Positions 1 to 6,871 of a stretch of 23,484 nucleotides of DNA are shown piece after piece. The stretch lies in the NCBI GenBank assembly GCA_964635965.1, contig CAZWQX010000052.1, forward strand, positions 1 to 23,484, in the 5' to 3' direction. Position 1 is the stretch's first letter, and each line of letters opens with the position of its first letter. The notes beneath the pieces are model-generated. The model ran no database searches. It saw only the letters and a program-made list of their open reading frames with translations, and was not told the origin of the DNA. Made by a program: the position numbers and the translations under genes. Origin of the DNA: JAKVAV01 sp964635965 (GTDB lineage Bacteria; Bacteroidota; Bacteroidia; Flavobacteriales_D; Cryomorphaceae).

Positions 1-1291
1 TCATGAGAAGGTTTTTATTTTGCCAAGAAGTCGTTCGCAAGGTTGAGAGCAATTTTCCGGAATCAGTAAACACTTCGAGATTCGGATGATTAAATGCTCG
101 TTTGACTTCATCAGCTGAGATAGCACTAAGCTTCTTGTGTTCAACAACTACCGGACTATAATACACGTAAGCTTGATCCGCAGAATCCATTGTCTGCCCG
201 TAAGTGGGAAGAAAGTCTTTGTTAAGACTACTGAACGTATGTAATTCCATGCAAGCGATAAGTTCTCTCTCTGGAAATTTCTCTTTTAACGCAGAAGTCG
301 TCGCCTTTAATTTGCTAGGGGCATGAGCGAAATCCTTATAAAAAACCGAGGAGTCAGATTCACTAACCAATTCAAGTCTCTTTGCTGCTCCTTCAAAATC
401 GCCTATCGCGATCAAAAAATCTTCAGGTTCAATCCCTAAATCAGCAGCAACCAACATAGCTCCCATCAGATTGGCTCGATTGTGCTCACCAAAAAGCTTT
501 ATTCTGTACTCCTTCTCTTCATGAATAATAATGGAATCGTCGTCTTTCTTGGTTTCAAATGCTGAATAAGATTTTTCGGAAAGATCTTGATTAGCAGTTG
601 CCAATCTCTTTAGGGTTTCATCCCCCTCGAAATAAATCAAAGTTCCATTTGGCTCCATTAAATCGATAAACCGAGAAAACTGCTCAACGTAGTCTTCAAA
701 TGTGGGAAACACATTAATATGATCCCAAGCTATTCCTGTGATTATGGCAGTATGAGGCTTGTACCAATGAAACTTAGGCCTTCGATCAATAGGAGATGAT
801 AAATACTCATCGCCTTCAAGAATGACGGTGTCCGTTGAGTCACTGAGCTTCACCATACAATCCATTCCCGCCAACTGAGCACCAACCATGTAGTCTACAT
901 CACGACCCAGCTTGTTCATTACATGTAGCAATATTCCGGTAATTGTGGTCTTCCCGTGGCTTCCGCCAATCACAACACGCTTCTTGTTTTTAGTTTGTTC
1001 GTAGATATACTCAGGATAAGAGTAAACGGGAACACCGATTTCCTGAGCTTTCAGTAATTCAGGATTGTCTACCCTGGCATGCATTCCAAGAATGATTGCA
1101 TCCAAATCATCACTGATGTTTTCGGGTTGCCAACCTTGATGCTTTGGCAATATTCCCTCTTTTTTCAGTCTCGACCGCGAGGGTTCATAAATTTCGTCAT
1201 CACTCCCCGAAACGTCAAAGCCCTTCCGCTTAAGCGCGATAGCCAGGTTGTGCATGGCGCTCCCACCGATGGCAATAAAATGGATTTTCAT
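1..1291 (-). CDS. mpl: UDP-N-acetylmuramate:murein-peptide ligase (Mpl family), 3' end cut off by the window
   Basis: A continuous reading frame starts at ATG 1291 (minus strand) and is open to the left edge, giving 430 residues; roughly 25 residues of the family's C-terminus are missing. It begins MKIHFIAIGG, the Rossmann-like UDP-sugar binding motif of Mur ligases, and has the ATP P-loop GSHGKTT at residues 110-116, a GDEYLSSPIDRRPKF segment matching the Mpl form of the central domain, GEHNRANL, and DFAHAPSKL in the third domain. From memory of E. coli Mpl the same blocks occur in the same order (ADEYDCAFFDKRSKF, FAHHP), so Mpl is preferred over MurC. Mpl cytoplasmically reattaches the released L-Ala-gamma-D-Glu-meso-DAP peptide to UDP-MurNAc, recycling cell wall. 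Divergent from the hydrolase at 1383. No Shine-Dalgarno sequence and no clear TAnnTTTG box is visible upstream. Confidence 0.85.
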   Translation of the reverse strand, partial: MKIHFIAIGGSAMHNLAIALKRKGFDVSGSDDEIYEPSRSRLKKEGILPKHQGWQPENISDDLDAIILGMHARVDNPELLKAQEIGVPVYSYPEYIYEQTKNKKRVVIGGSHGKTTITGILLHVMNKLGRDVDYMVGAQLAGMDCMVKLSDSTDTVILEGDEYLSSPIDRRPKFHWYKPHTAIITGIAWDHINVFPTFEDYVEQFSRFIDLMEPNGTLIYFEGDETLKRLATANQDLSEKSYSAFETKKDDDSIIIHEEKEYRIKLFGEHNRANLMGAMLVAADLGIEPEDFLIAIGDFEGAAKRLELVSESDSSVFYKDFAHAPSKLKATTSALKEKFPERELIACMELHTFSSLNKDFLPTYGQTMDSADQAYVYYSPVVVEHKKLSAISADEVKRAFNHPNLEVFTDSGKLLSTLRTTSWQNKNLLM

Positions 1292-1337
1292 GTTCTGAAC
1301 ATACTTCTTTAGTTAATGGCCGTGTGTTTCCCAAGCC

Positions 1338-1351
1338 CTGTTTTTAAACAG
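1338..1351. other. Short inverted repeat in the divergent Mpl/hydrolase spacer
   Basis: CTGTTT and AAACAG form a 6-bp perfect inverted repeat with a 2-base spacer, about 45 bases before each of the two divergent start codons. It could be an operator half-site pair or chance; an AT-rich repeat this short is not strong evidence. Nothing else structured is visible in the 91-base spacer. Confidence 0.2.
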
Positions 1352-1382
1352 CGTATTGTTACATTCGTCGCAAAGAAAACTC

Positions 1383-2243
1383 ATGGAAATTCATAAAATC
1401 GAAACCGGTAATTTCAAACTCGATGGAGGGGCCATGTTTGGAGTGGTTCCAAAGTCATTATGGTCTAGAGTAAAATCATGTGATGACAAGAATATGTGTA
1501 GTTGGTCAATGCGTTGCATGTTGGTTGACTATGGTGACAGATTGGTCCTGATTGATACGGGTATCGGTGATAAACAAAGTGAGAAATTCTTTAGCTATTA
1601 TTATTTATTTGGTGATGACACTCTCCGGAAATCTCTTGCTGCAAAAGGCTATTCCCTCAGTGATATTACTGATGTGGTATTAACTCACTTGCATTTTGAT
1701 CATTGCGGTGGAGCAGTGTATTTCGATAAGAGTAAAGAAAGATATGAGTTGACTTTCCCTAATGCTACCTATTGGTCTTGCGAAAAACACTGGGATTGGG
1801 CCATGAATCCAAATGACCGCGAAAAGGCCTCTTTTCTGAAAGAGAATATTGTCCCGATTCAGGAATCAGGCCAACTCAAGTTTGTGGAACGCGATGGTCA
1901 TTGGAGTCAAAATGATCTTTTTCCCGGCTTTAAGCTCTTCTTTGCCGATGGGCATACCGAAAGTCAGATGCTTCCTGTTATAGACTATAAGGGAAAAACA
2001 GTGATTTACACAGCTGATTTAATTCCGTCTTCGGCTCATGTCCCAATTCCTTATGTAATGGGTTATGATGTGAGGCCTCTTCTCACGATGGACGAGAAAA
2101 AACTCCTGCTGAAATCGGCTGCTGATAATGAGAGTATTTTATTCTTTGAGCACGATTTAGATACGGAATGTGCCACGGTTCATCACACAGAGAGGGGAAT
2201 TAAGCTAAATGAGACCTTCCGTCTGGATGAAATGTTCGCATAA
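1383..2243 (+). CDS. Metallo-beta-lactamase-fold hydrolase (lactonase-like)
   Basis: A 286-residue cytoplasmic-looking protein without a signal peptide. It carries the metal-binding signature HLHFDH (H102, H104, D106, H107) after a run of hydrophobic residues, a later GHTE (H191), a TADL aspartate (D212) and an FFEHD histidine (H257). This full ligand set would bind two metal ions, as in the AHL-lactonase and related hydrolase branch of the fold. The frame extends upstream to TTG 1356, but ATG 1383 is chosen because MEIHKIETGNFKLDGG begins the conserved first strands while the nine residues before it look like untranslated spacer. Length and motif order fit small-molecule lactonases or esterases; the substrate cannot be read from the sequence. 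It stands alone, divergent from mpl, and ends just before a hairpin at 2252-2280. Confidence 0.85.
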   Translation: MEIHKIETGNFKLDGGAMFGVVPKSLWSRVKSCDDKNMCSWSMRCMLVDYGDRLVLIDTGIGDKQSEKFFSYYYLFGDDTLRKSLAAKGYSLSDITDVVLTHLHFDHCGGAVYFDKSKERYELTFPNATYWSCEKHWDWAMNPNDREKASFLKENIVPIQESGQLKFVERDGHWSQNDLFPGFKLFFADGHTESQMLPVIDYKGKTVIYTADLIPSSAHVPIPYVMGYDVRPLLTMDEKKLLLKSAADNESILFFEHDLDTECATVHHTERGIKLNETFRLDEMFA

Positions 2244-2251
2244 AAAATGAA

Positions 2252-2280
2252 ACGATCCCGCACCACCAATGCGGGATCGT
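2252..2280. terminator. Bidirectional intrinsic terminator between convergent genes
   Basis: A perfect 10-bp GC-rich inverted repeat, ACGATCCCGC and GCGGGATCGT, with a 9-base loop. It lies 8 bases after the stop of the hydrolase gene and 50 bases past the stop of the convergent secreted-protein gene. On the minus strand it is followed by a T-rich stretch (TTTCATTTTTTA), so it is best formed as a terminator for the minus-strand gene; read on the plus strand it lacks a T tract but the stem could still stop the hydrolase transcript. Confidence 0.8.
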
Positions 2281-2330
2281 AAACTGTTGTCCCAAAATTA
2301 AAGCCTATGAAAATCAGAGAACAACAAAGA

Positions 2331-2582
2331 CTAGAAGCAGAAGAAAGTTAGTCCTTTTATGAAGTATCTCTGCCATACAAAACCAGCTGAATCGCTTTGA
2401 TCGCTTCCCGGCTCTAAGAAATCATACTTATCTGTATGCTTGTCTTGGATCTTTCCTCCACCATTGGTGTCGGTGTGAGTAGAAAGGTGAGTTGGAGTTA
2501 ATTCTACGTTCGTTTGACTGAAACCTGTAGTTGCGAATGCAGCGATCATACATGCTGCCAAAATTCCTTTGATTGCCTTCAT
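2331..2582 (-). CDS. Small secreted protein of unknown function (83 aa)
   Basis: A complete 83-codon frame on the minus strand starting at ATG 2582. The first 23 residues form a clear signal peptide: positive start MKAIKG, hydrophobic core with many alanines, and TTGFSQ at the likely cleavage site. The predicted mature part is about 60 residues, rich in Thr, Asp, His, Gly and Ser (THLSTHTDTNGGG, KHTDKYD), and ends in an aromatic KGLTFFCF. I do not recognise a family. The signal peptide and the hairpin placed after it support a real gene. The single cysteine and aromatic end could suit association with the membrane or another protein, but that is inference. It is divergent from recR across a 239-base spacer, and no clear partner gene is adjacent. 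Confidence 0.6.
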   Translation of the reverse strand: MKAIKGILAACMIAAFATTGFSQTNVELTPTHLSTHTDTNGGGKIQDKHTDKYDFLEPGSDQSDSAGFVWQRYFIKGLTFFCF

Positions 2583-2645
2583 GGTAGTTTGTGTTTAGTT
2601 TGTTTAATGTTTAACCGAAAATTTGAGCTCGTTTGCTCTTTGCCT

Positions 2646-2658
2646 GTTTGTTTGTTTG
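2646..2658. repeat. Short TTTG tetranucleotide repeat in the secreted-protein/recR spacer
   Basis: Three tandem TTTG units, with further degenerate TTTG/CTTG copies on either side (about 2631-2662), lie in what would be the 5' untranslated region of the minus-strand secreted-protein gene (CAAA units on that strand). On the minus strand TAGCTTAG at 2678-2671 differs by one base from TAnnTTTG and would give a leader of about 85-90 bases holding the repeat. Apart from this and the recR promoter I see nothing else in the 239-base spacer. Confidence 0.4.
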
Positions 2659-2809
2659 CTTGTCTGACGACTAAGCTACCCGATTTGTTACTCCATGGGT
2701 AATGAATTTTTATTCTTTAACGTTGATTAACAGACCGCCTGTCCATTTAACAGATTCTTTACCACGGAACTACCCATTCTTTTAGCAATATGATACGTGC
2801 GGGAAATGA

Positions 2810-2817
2810 TACTTTTG
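2810..2817 (+). promoter_or_regulatory. Bacteroidota -7 promoter box of recR
   Basis: TACTTTTG fits the Bacteroidota -7 consensus TAnnTTTG exactly. Only 4 bases (CGGA) separate it from the recR ATG, so the expected transcription start falls on or next to the start codon and the message may be leaderless. No good TTTG -33 element is visible 17-23 bases upstream. Confidence 0.6.
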
Positions 2818-2821
2818 CGGA

Positions 2822-3436
2822 ATGATTCCATCCAAGTACATTGAAAATGCAGTAAACGAAATGGCCTCTTTACCCGGCGTGGGGAAGAGAACCGCTTTGA
2901 GATATATCTTGGATATAATCGGCAGATCAGATGAAGACGTGGAACGCTTCATTAAATCTTTGGCAGAATTAAAGGCGAATATTAGAACTTGTAGCCAATG
3001 CCATAATCTTTCAGATCGTGAACTTTGTGATATCTGCACCAATCCAAGTAGAGATAAAAGTACCGTTTGCGTAGTTGAGGACATCAGGGATGTTATGGCG
3101 ATTGAAGCTACCCATCAATACAAAGGTCTCTACCATGTTCTTGGAGGTAAGATTTCTCCAATGGATGGAATCGGACCGGGCGATCTGGAGGTTGGTAGTT
3201 TGCTAGAGAGAATGAATAAAGGTGAATTCACTGAGGTAATTCTAGCACTTTCTTCAACCATGGAGGGAGATACCACTGCCTATTTTATATTCAAAAAACT
3301 CGATAAGTTCGATAATTTGGTAACTACTACGCTTTCTCGAGGAGTACCTATAGGTGATGAGTTGCAGTATACGGATGAAGTCACCTTGGGTCGTTCAATT
3401 ATTCAGCGAACCCCTTATGACCAAAGTCTCCAATAG
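2822..3436 (+). CDS. recR: Recombination mediator protein RecR
   Basis: A full-length 204-residue RecR. Near the N-terminus is the helix-hairpin-helix segment (ASLPGVGKRTALRYIL). It is followed by a C4 zinc finger with C57, C60, C69 and C72 (CSQC...CDIC), then the Toprim domain beginning VCVVEDIRD with its acidic residue E86, and the C-terminal GVPIGDELQYTDEVTLGRSI block that closes the RecR fold. RecR forms a DNA clamp and, with RecO and RecF, loads RecA onto single-stranded gaps coated with SSB. The ATG is set 4 bases after a TAnnTTTG box. The glycosyltransferase gene begins 5 bases after the stop, so the two are probably co-transcribed although functionally unrelated. Confidence 0.97.
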   Translation: MIPSKYIENAVNEMASLPGVGKRTALRYILDIIGRSDEDVERFIKSLAELKANIRTCSQCHNLSDRELCDICTNPSRDKSTVCVVEDIRDVMAIEATHQYKGLYHVLGGKISPMDGIGPGDLEVGSLLERMNKGEFTEVILALSSTMEGDTTAYFIFKKLDKFDNLVTTTLSRGVPIGDELQYTDEVTLGRSIIQRTPYDQSLQ

Positions 3437-3441
3437 ATAGG

Positions 3442-5382
3442 ATGATTGATCTTTCTGTCATAATAGTTAACTATAATGTATCGTACTTCTTGGAGCAATG
3501 CCTGCACAGCGTGGCCCGAGCCTCAGAAGGCATTAATGTGGAAACGATTGTAGTTGACAATAATTCTGTGGATGGATCAGTAGCTATGGTCCGTCAGAAG
3601 TTTCCCGAAGTTAGACTTATCGCCAATCAGGACAATCTCGGCTTCAGCAAAGCAAACAATCAGGCAATTAAAGAGAGTAATGGCAGATATGTGCTCCTAC
3701 TCAATCCCGATACCTTGGTGGAAGAAGACACCTTCACCAAGACCGTTTCATTTATGGATGAGCACAGGGACGCAGGTGGGTTAGGTGTAAAAATGATCGA
3801 TGGAAAAGGTCGATTTTTACCTGAAAGCAAGAGAGGCCTACCTACTCCTGCGGTAGCATTCTTCAAGATTTTTGGATTGAGTTGGCTATTCCCAAAGTCA
3901 AAACTCTTTGGTCGATATCATCTCGGGTACTTACCAAAGGACCAAACTCACAGTATTGATATACTATCAGGGGCTTTCATGCTGATGAGAAAATCGGTTC
4001 TAGATAAAACAGGTTTATTAGATGAGTCTTTTTTCATGTATGGCGAAGACATCGATCTCTCTTACCGTATTATTCAAGCGGGCTTTAAGAATTACTACTA
4101 TCCTGAAGCCAGAATAATTCACTATAAAGGAGAAAGCACCAAAAAAAGCAGCATCAACTACGTGTTTGTCTTTTATCGAGCCATGGTCATTTTCGCCAAA
4201 AAGCACTTCTCCAAGACAAACGCAAATACTTTTGGATTCCTTATCAATCTGGCAATATACTTCAGAGCAGGGATAGCAATTGTTCAAAGGTTTATCCGGA
4301 AAATTTCCCTTTTCGTTCTCGACTTTCTCGCCATTTTTGGTTCTCTCTTTCTGCTCAAGAAGGCCTACGAGTCATTTACGGGAATTGGTTACCAATCGGA
4401 AATGGTACTTCCTGCTTTTGGAGTTTACACCTTTGTTTGGATTCTGAGCTGCCTCTTCAATGGCGCATATGATCGGCCATATTCCACATTCAGAATTCTC
4501 CGAGGGATTGCGATTGGATCTCTTCTGATTTTAATGGTCTATGCCTTGCTACCTGAATCACTTCGATTCTCCAGAGCTCTTATACTCATGGGTACGGGAG
4601 CTTCTATGCTCTATTATTTCCTAACCAGGGGATTGATCAACTATTTCAATCCTGATGAATTCCAAATCAATCAAGCACAAACGGGAATAGTTGCCGAAGA
4701 AGATGAATTCGAGCGCATCGAAAAACTCCTGGCTGATTCAGGGATTCATGTAGCCAAGCCATTGCGTATTTCGCCCAGGAGAGGTGCCAGTGATGAGGAA
4801 GCACATGTCGACCGACTTAAAGACATCGTCGCGATCTATGGATTGCAAACAATAATCTTTAGTGGAAAAGATGTAGCCTCACAGCAAATTATTGAATTGA
4901 TGAGTTCCATTGGGGGAAAGAAACTTCGCTTTAAGATTGCTCCGCCCGAGAGTGCCTACATTATAGGAAGCGATTCGATAGAAAGAAGTGGTGAGGTCTA
5001 TCTCATGGACCTAAATGCAATCAACCGGGTGAGTAACACTCGCCGTAAACGTTTAATGGATTTGGTACTAGGACTCTTCTTTTTATTGACTTATCCTTTC
5101 ATCGTTTGGGGTATAAAAGACAAAATAGGTTTCCTTAGAAATATACTTTCGGTGTTAAGCGGTAAGAAATCATGGGTCGGATACGCGATTCCGGCAGCAG
5201 AAAAACAACACCTGCCAAAGATTAAAAAAGGAGTTCTGAGTCCTTTGGATAAATTGCGTTATGTGAAATCTCCCAATGAAACGGGCAAGAAGCTAAACTC
5301 AATATATGCCCGTGAATACGGCCTTCGGAAGGACCTCGCTATCATGTCTGCGGGATTTCCAAACCTTGGTCGAAGGAATTGA
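3442..5382 (+). CDS. Membrane glycosyltransferase: GT2 domain fused to a degenerate polyprenyl-glycosylphosphotransferase-like half
   Basis: A 646-residue fusion. Residues 1 to about 285 are a GT-A family 2 transferase of the WbbL/rhamnosyltransferase type: LSVIIVNYN, VVDNNSVDGS, the metal/nucleotide motif LLLNPDT (D90) and the GEDIDLSYR acid pair (E202, D203). From about 291 to 396 are four hydrophobic segments, then a Rossmann-like stretch (about 405-520). A C-terminal part from 534 begins KRLMDLVLGLFFLLTYPF, like the membrane hairpin of bacterial sugar transferases (WcaJ/WbaP type). Further on, NILSVLSGKKSWVGY (566-580) and EYGLRKDLAIM resemble that domain's end, but the arginine-rich catalytic stretch, the Asp-Glu pair and the PGITG-like block are absent or unrecognisable. 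Probable role: transfer of a sugar to a lipid-linked surface-glycan intermediate at the inner membrane. The gene lies 5 bases behind recR. Confidence 0.8.
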   Translation: MIDLSVIIVNYNVSYFLEQCLHSVARASEGINVETIVVDNNSVDGSVAMVRQKFPEVRLIANQDNLGFSKANNQAIKESNGRYVLLLNPDTLVEEDTFTKTVSFMDEHRDAGGLGVKMIDGKGRFLPESKRGLPTPAVAFFKIFGLSWLFPKSKLFGRYHLGYLPKDQTHSIDILSGAFMLMRKSVLDKTGLLDESFFMYGEDIDLSYRIIQAGFKNYYYPEARIIHYKGESTKKSSINYVFVFYRAMVIFAKKHFSKTNANTFGFLINLAIYFRAGIAIVQRFIRKISLFVLDFLAIFGSLFLLKKAYESFTGIGYQSEMVLPAFGVYTFVWILSCLFNGAYDRPYSTFRILRGIAIGSLLILMVYALLPESLRFSRALILMGTGASMLYYFLTRGLINYFNPDEFQINQAQTGIVAEEDEFERIEKLLADSGIHVAKPLRISPRRGASDEEAHVDRLKDIVAIYGLQTIIFSGKDVASQQIIELMSSIGGKKLRFKIAPPESAYIIGSDSIERSGEVYLMDLNAINRVSNTRRKRLMDLVLGLFFLLTYPFIVWGIKDKIGFLRNILSVLSGKKSWVGYAIPAAEKQHLPKIKKGVLSPLDKLRYVKSPNETGKKLNSIYAREYGLRKDLAIMSAGFPNLGRRN

Positions 5383-5411
5383 AAACACGAGGCCTATTCT
5401 GATTTTTCGAC

Positions 5412-5419
5412 TATTTTTG
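5412..5419 (+). promoter_or_regulatory. Bacteroidota -7 promoter box of the E2 gene
   Basis: TATTTTTG matches TAnnTTTG. It sits 25 bases before the E2 ATG in a 62-base spacer, predicting a leader of about 20 bases and an independent transcription unit. A -33 TTTG at the usual distance is not evident. Confidence 0.5.
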
Positions 5420-5444
5420 CACCGCCACACAAGAACTGAAATTT

Positions 5445-6809
5445 ATGCCACAAATCGAAGTCTTACTCCCTAAGATGGGAGAAAGCGTAGCCGAAGCAAC
5501 TATCATCAAATGGGTATTGGAAGAAGGTGAATCGGTTGAAGCTGATGAACCCCTTGTCGAGATTGCCACTGATAAAGTTGACAGCGAAGTTCCCGCACCT
5601 GAAGACGGTATTTTGATAAAAAAATTATGTGCGGAAGGCGACGTGGTAGAAGTAGGAACACCTATAGCCATTTTCTCCACGGATGGAGATGAAGCTCCTG
5701 TTCCCGAAGTAGCTGCTCCCAAAGCAAAGGAAGAAACTCCTGCGGCACCTGCAACGAATGGAGCTCATGTGGCCTCCCCTCAACCTGAAATGGTGGCTGC
5801 TGGTGATGCTAATGGTTCAGCGATAAATCGTATAGGACCATCGGGAAGGTTCTATTCGCCTTTGGTGAGAAACATTGCCGAAAAAGAAGGAATAACAATT
5901 GGTGAACTGGAAGCCATCCAGGGTTCGGGTCTCGAAGGAAGGGTGACCAAAAAAGATATTTTAGCCTACCTACCCGCGAGAGGAAAATCTCAGTTGGTAG
6001 AGAAGAAAGCCGAATCAAAGCCTGCGCCCGTAGCTAAAACAGATGCTTCTTCAGGAGTATCGGGTATTCAGATAAAGGCTCCCAATATCGTGGCAGGCCC
6101 TGACGATGAAATTGTGGAAATGGACCGAATGAGGAAAATCATTTCGGACCATATGGTTACTTCCAAGCACGTTTCTCCTCATGTTACTTCTTATGTAGAA
6201 GCAGATGTGACCAACATAGTGAACTGGAGAAATAAATGGAAAAACAAATTTCAGGAACGAGAAGGTGAGAAGCTAACTTTCACTCCGATTTTCATAGAAG
6301 CCGTTGCAAATGCCATCAAAGAAATGCGTGATGTCAACGTGAGCACCGATGGTGAAAGAATTGTGAAGAGGAGGCATATCAACATTGGTATGGCTACTGC
6401 ATTACCCTCAGGTAATCTAATTGTTCCGGTAATAAAGGATGCCGATCAATTGAATCTTTTAGGATTGGCAAAAAAAGTGAATGATTTAGCGGGAAGAGCA
6501 AGAATCAACAAACTTCTTCCTGAAGAAATTCAAGGAGGAACTTACACAATTACCAATGTCGGAACATTTGGAAACGTGATGGGAACTCCGATCATAAACC
6601 AACCCCAGGCTGCAATTATGGCCGTAGGGGCAATCAGAAAGAAACCCGCAGTGATTGAAACTCCACAAGGAGATTTCATTGGTATCCGCCACATGATGTT
6701 TCTATCCCATGCTTACGATCATAGGATTATTGATGGGGCCTTGGGAGGAAGTTTTGTTAGAAAAGTCGCCGATCTTCTCGAACAATTCGATGTGAACAGG
6801 GAAATTTGA
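5445..6809 (+). CDS. 2-oxo acid dehydrogenase E2 component (dihydrolipoamide acyltransferase)
   Basis: A 454-residue E2 with the standard order of domains. A single N-terminal lipoyl domain (about 1-78) has the lipoylated lysine K44 in ATDKVD. An Ala/Pro/Glu-rich linker follows, then a peripheral subunit-binding domain (about 136-176, YSPLVRNIAEKEGI to VTKKDILAYL), a second linker, and a catalytic domain from about 222 to the end with DHRIIDG (H426, D430). It moves the acyl group from the E1-formed lipoyl arm to coenzyme A. The single lipoyl domain and PSBD sequence fit branched-chain 2-oxoacid or 2-oxoglutarate-type E2s as well as some Bacteroidota pyruvate enzymes, so the substrate is left open. 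No E1 or E3 gene is adjacent; it is monocistronic here, between two 62-base spacers. Confidence 0.93.
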   Translation: MPQIEVLLPKMGESVAEATIIKWVLEEGESVEADEPLVEIATDKVDSEVPAPEDGILIKKLCAEGDVVEVGTPIAIFSTDGDEAPVPEVAAPKAKEETPAAPATNGAHVASPQPEMVAAGDANGSAINRIGPSGRFYSPLVRNIAEKEGITIGELEAIQGSGLEGRVTKKDILAYLPARGKSQLVEKKAESKPAPVAKTDASSGVSGIQIKAPNIVAGPDDEIVEMDRMRKIISDHMVTSKHVSPHVTSYVEADVTNIVNWRNKWKNKFQEREGEKLTFTPIFIEAVANAIKEMRDVNVSTDGERIVKRRHINIGMATALPSGNLIVPVIKDADQLNLLGLAKKVNDLAGRARINKLLPEEIQGGTYTITNVGTFGNVMGTPIINQPQAAIMAVGAIRKKPAVIETPQGDFIGIRHMMFLSHAYDHRIIDGALGGSFVRKVADLLEQFDVNREI

Positions 6810-6821
6810 CAACATTTCCCT
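6798..6821. other. Hairpin-forming inverted repeat over the E2 stop codon
   Basis: AGGGAAAT and ATTTCCCT form an 8-bp perfect inverted repeat with an 8-base loop that contains the TGA stop of the E2 gene. No T tract follows, so it is at best a weak terminator or an RNA 3'-end stabiliser. Confidence 0.35.
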
Positions 6822-6843
6822 AATTCAACCCAACCGTTTATAT

Positions 6844-6851
6844 TAGCTTTG
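6844..6851 (+). promoter_or_regulatory. Bacteroidota -7 promoter box of the TPR-PD40-OmpA gene
   Basis: TAGCTTTG matches TAnnTTTG and lies 20 bases before the ATG at 6872, in a 62-base spacer following the E2 hairpin. It could serve the whole run of four genes 6872-11931. No -33 TTTG is visible at the expected distance. Confidence 0.5.
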
Positions 6852-6871
6852 GCAGTCAACCCCTTTAACGG

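Noticed and set aside
1079..1312. A 77-codon plus-strand frame at the start of mpl
   Set aside because: It is antisense to the Mur ligase N-terminal domain, whose motifs are unambiguous.
2646..2658. Treating the TTTG units as a CRISPR or phase-variation repeat
   Set aside because: Only three perfect units are present and they lie in an untranslated spacer, too few for a convincing contingency locus and not a spacer-repeat array.
6798..6821. The E2 3' hairpin as a strong intrinsic terminator
   Set aside because: There is no T tract after the stem and the stem is AT-containing; it is listed only as an inverted repeat.
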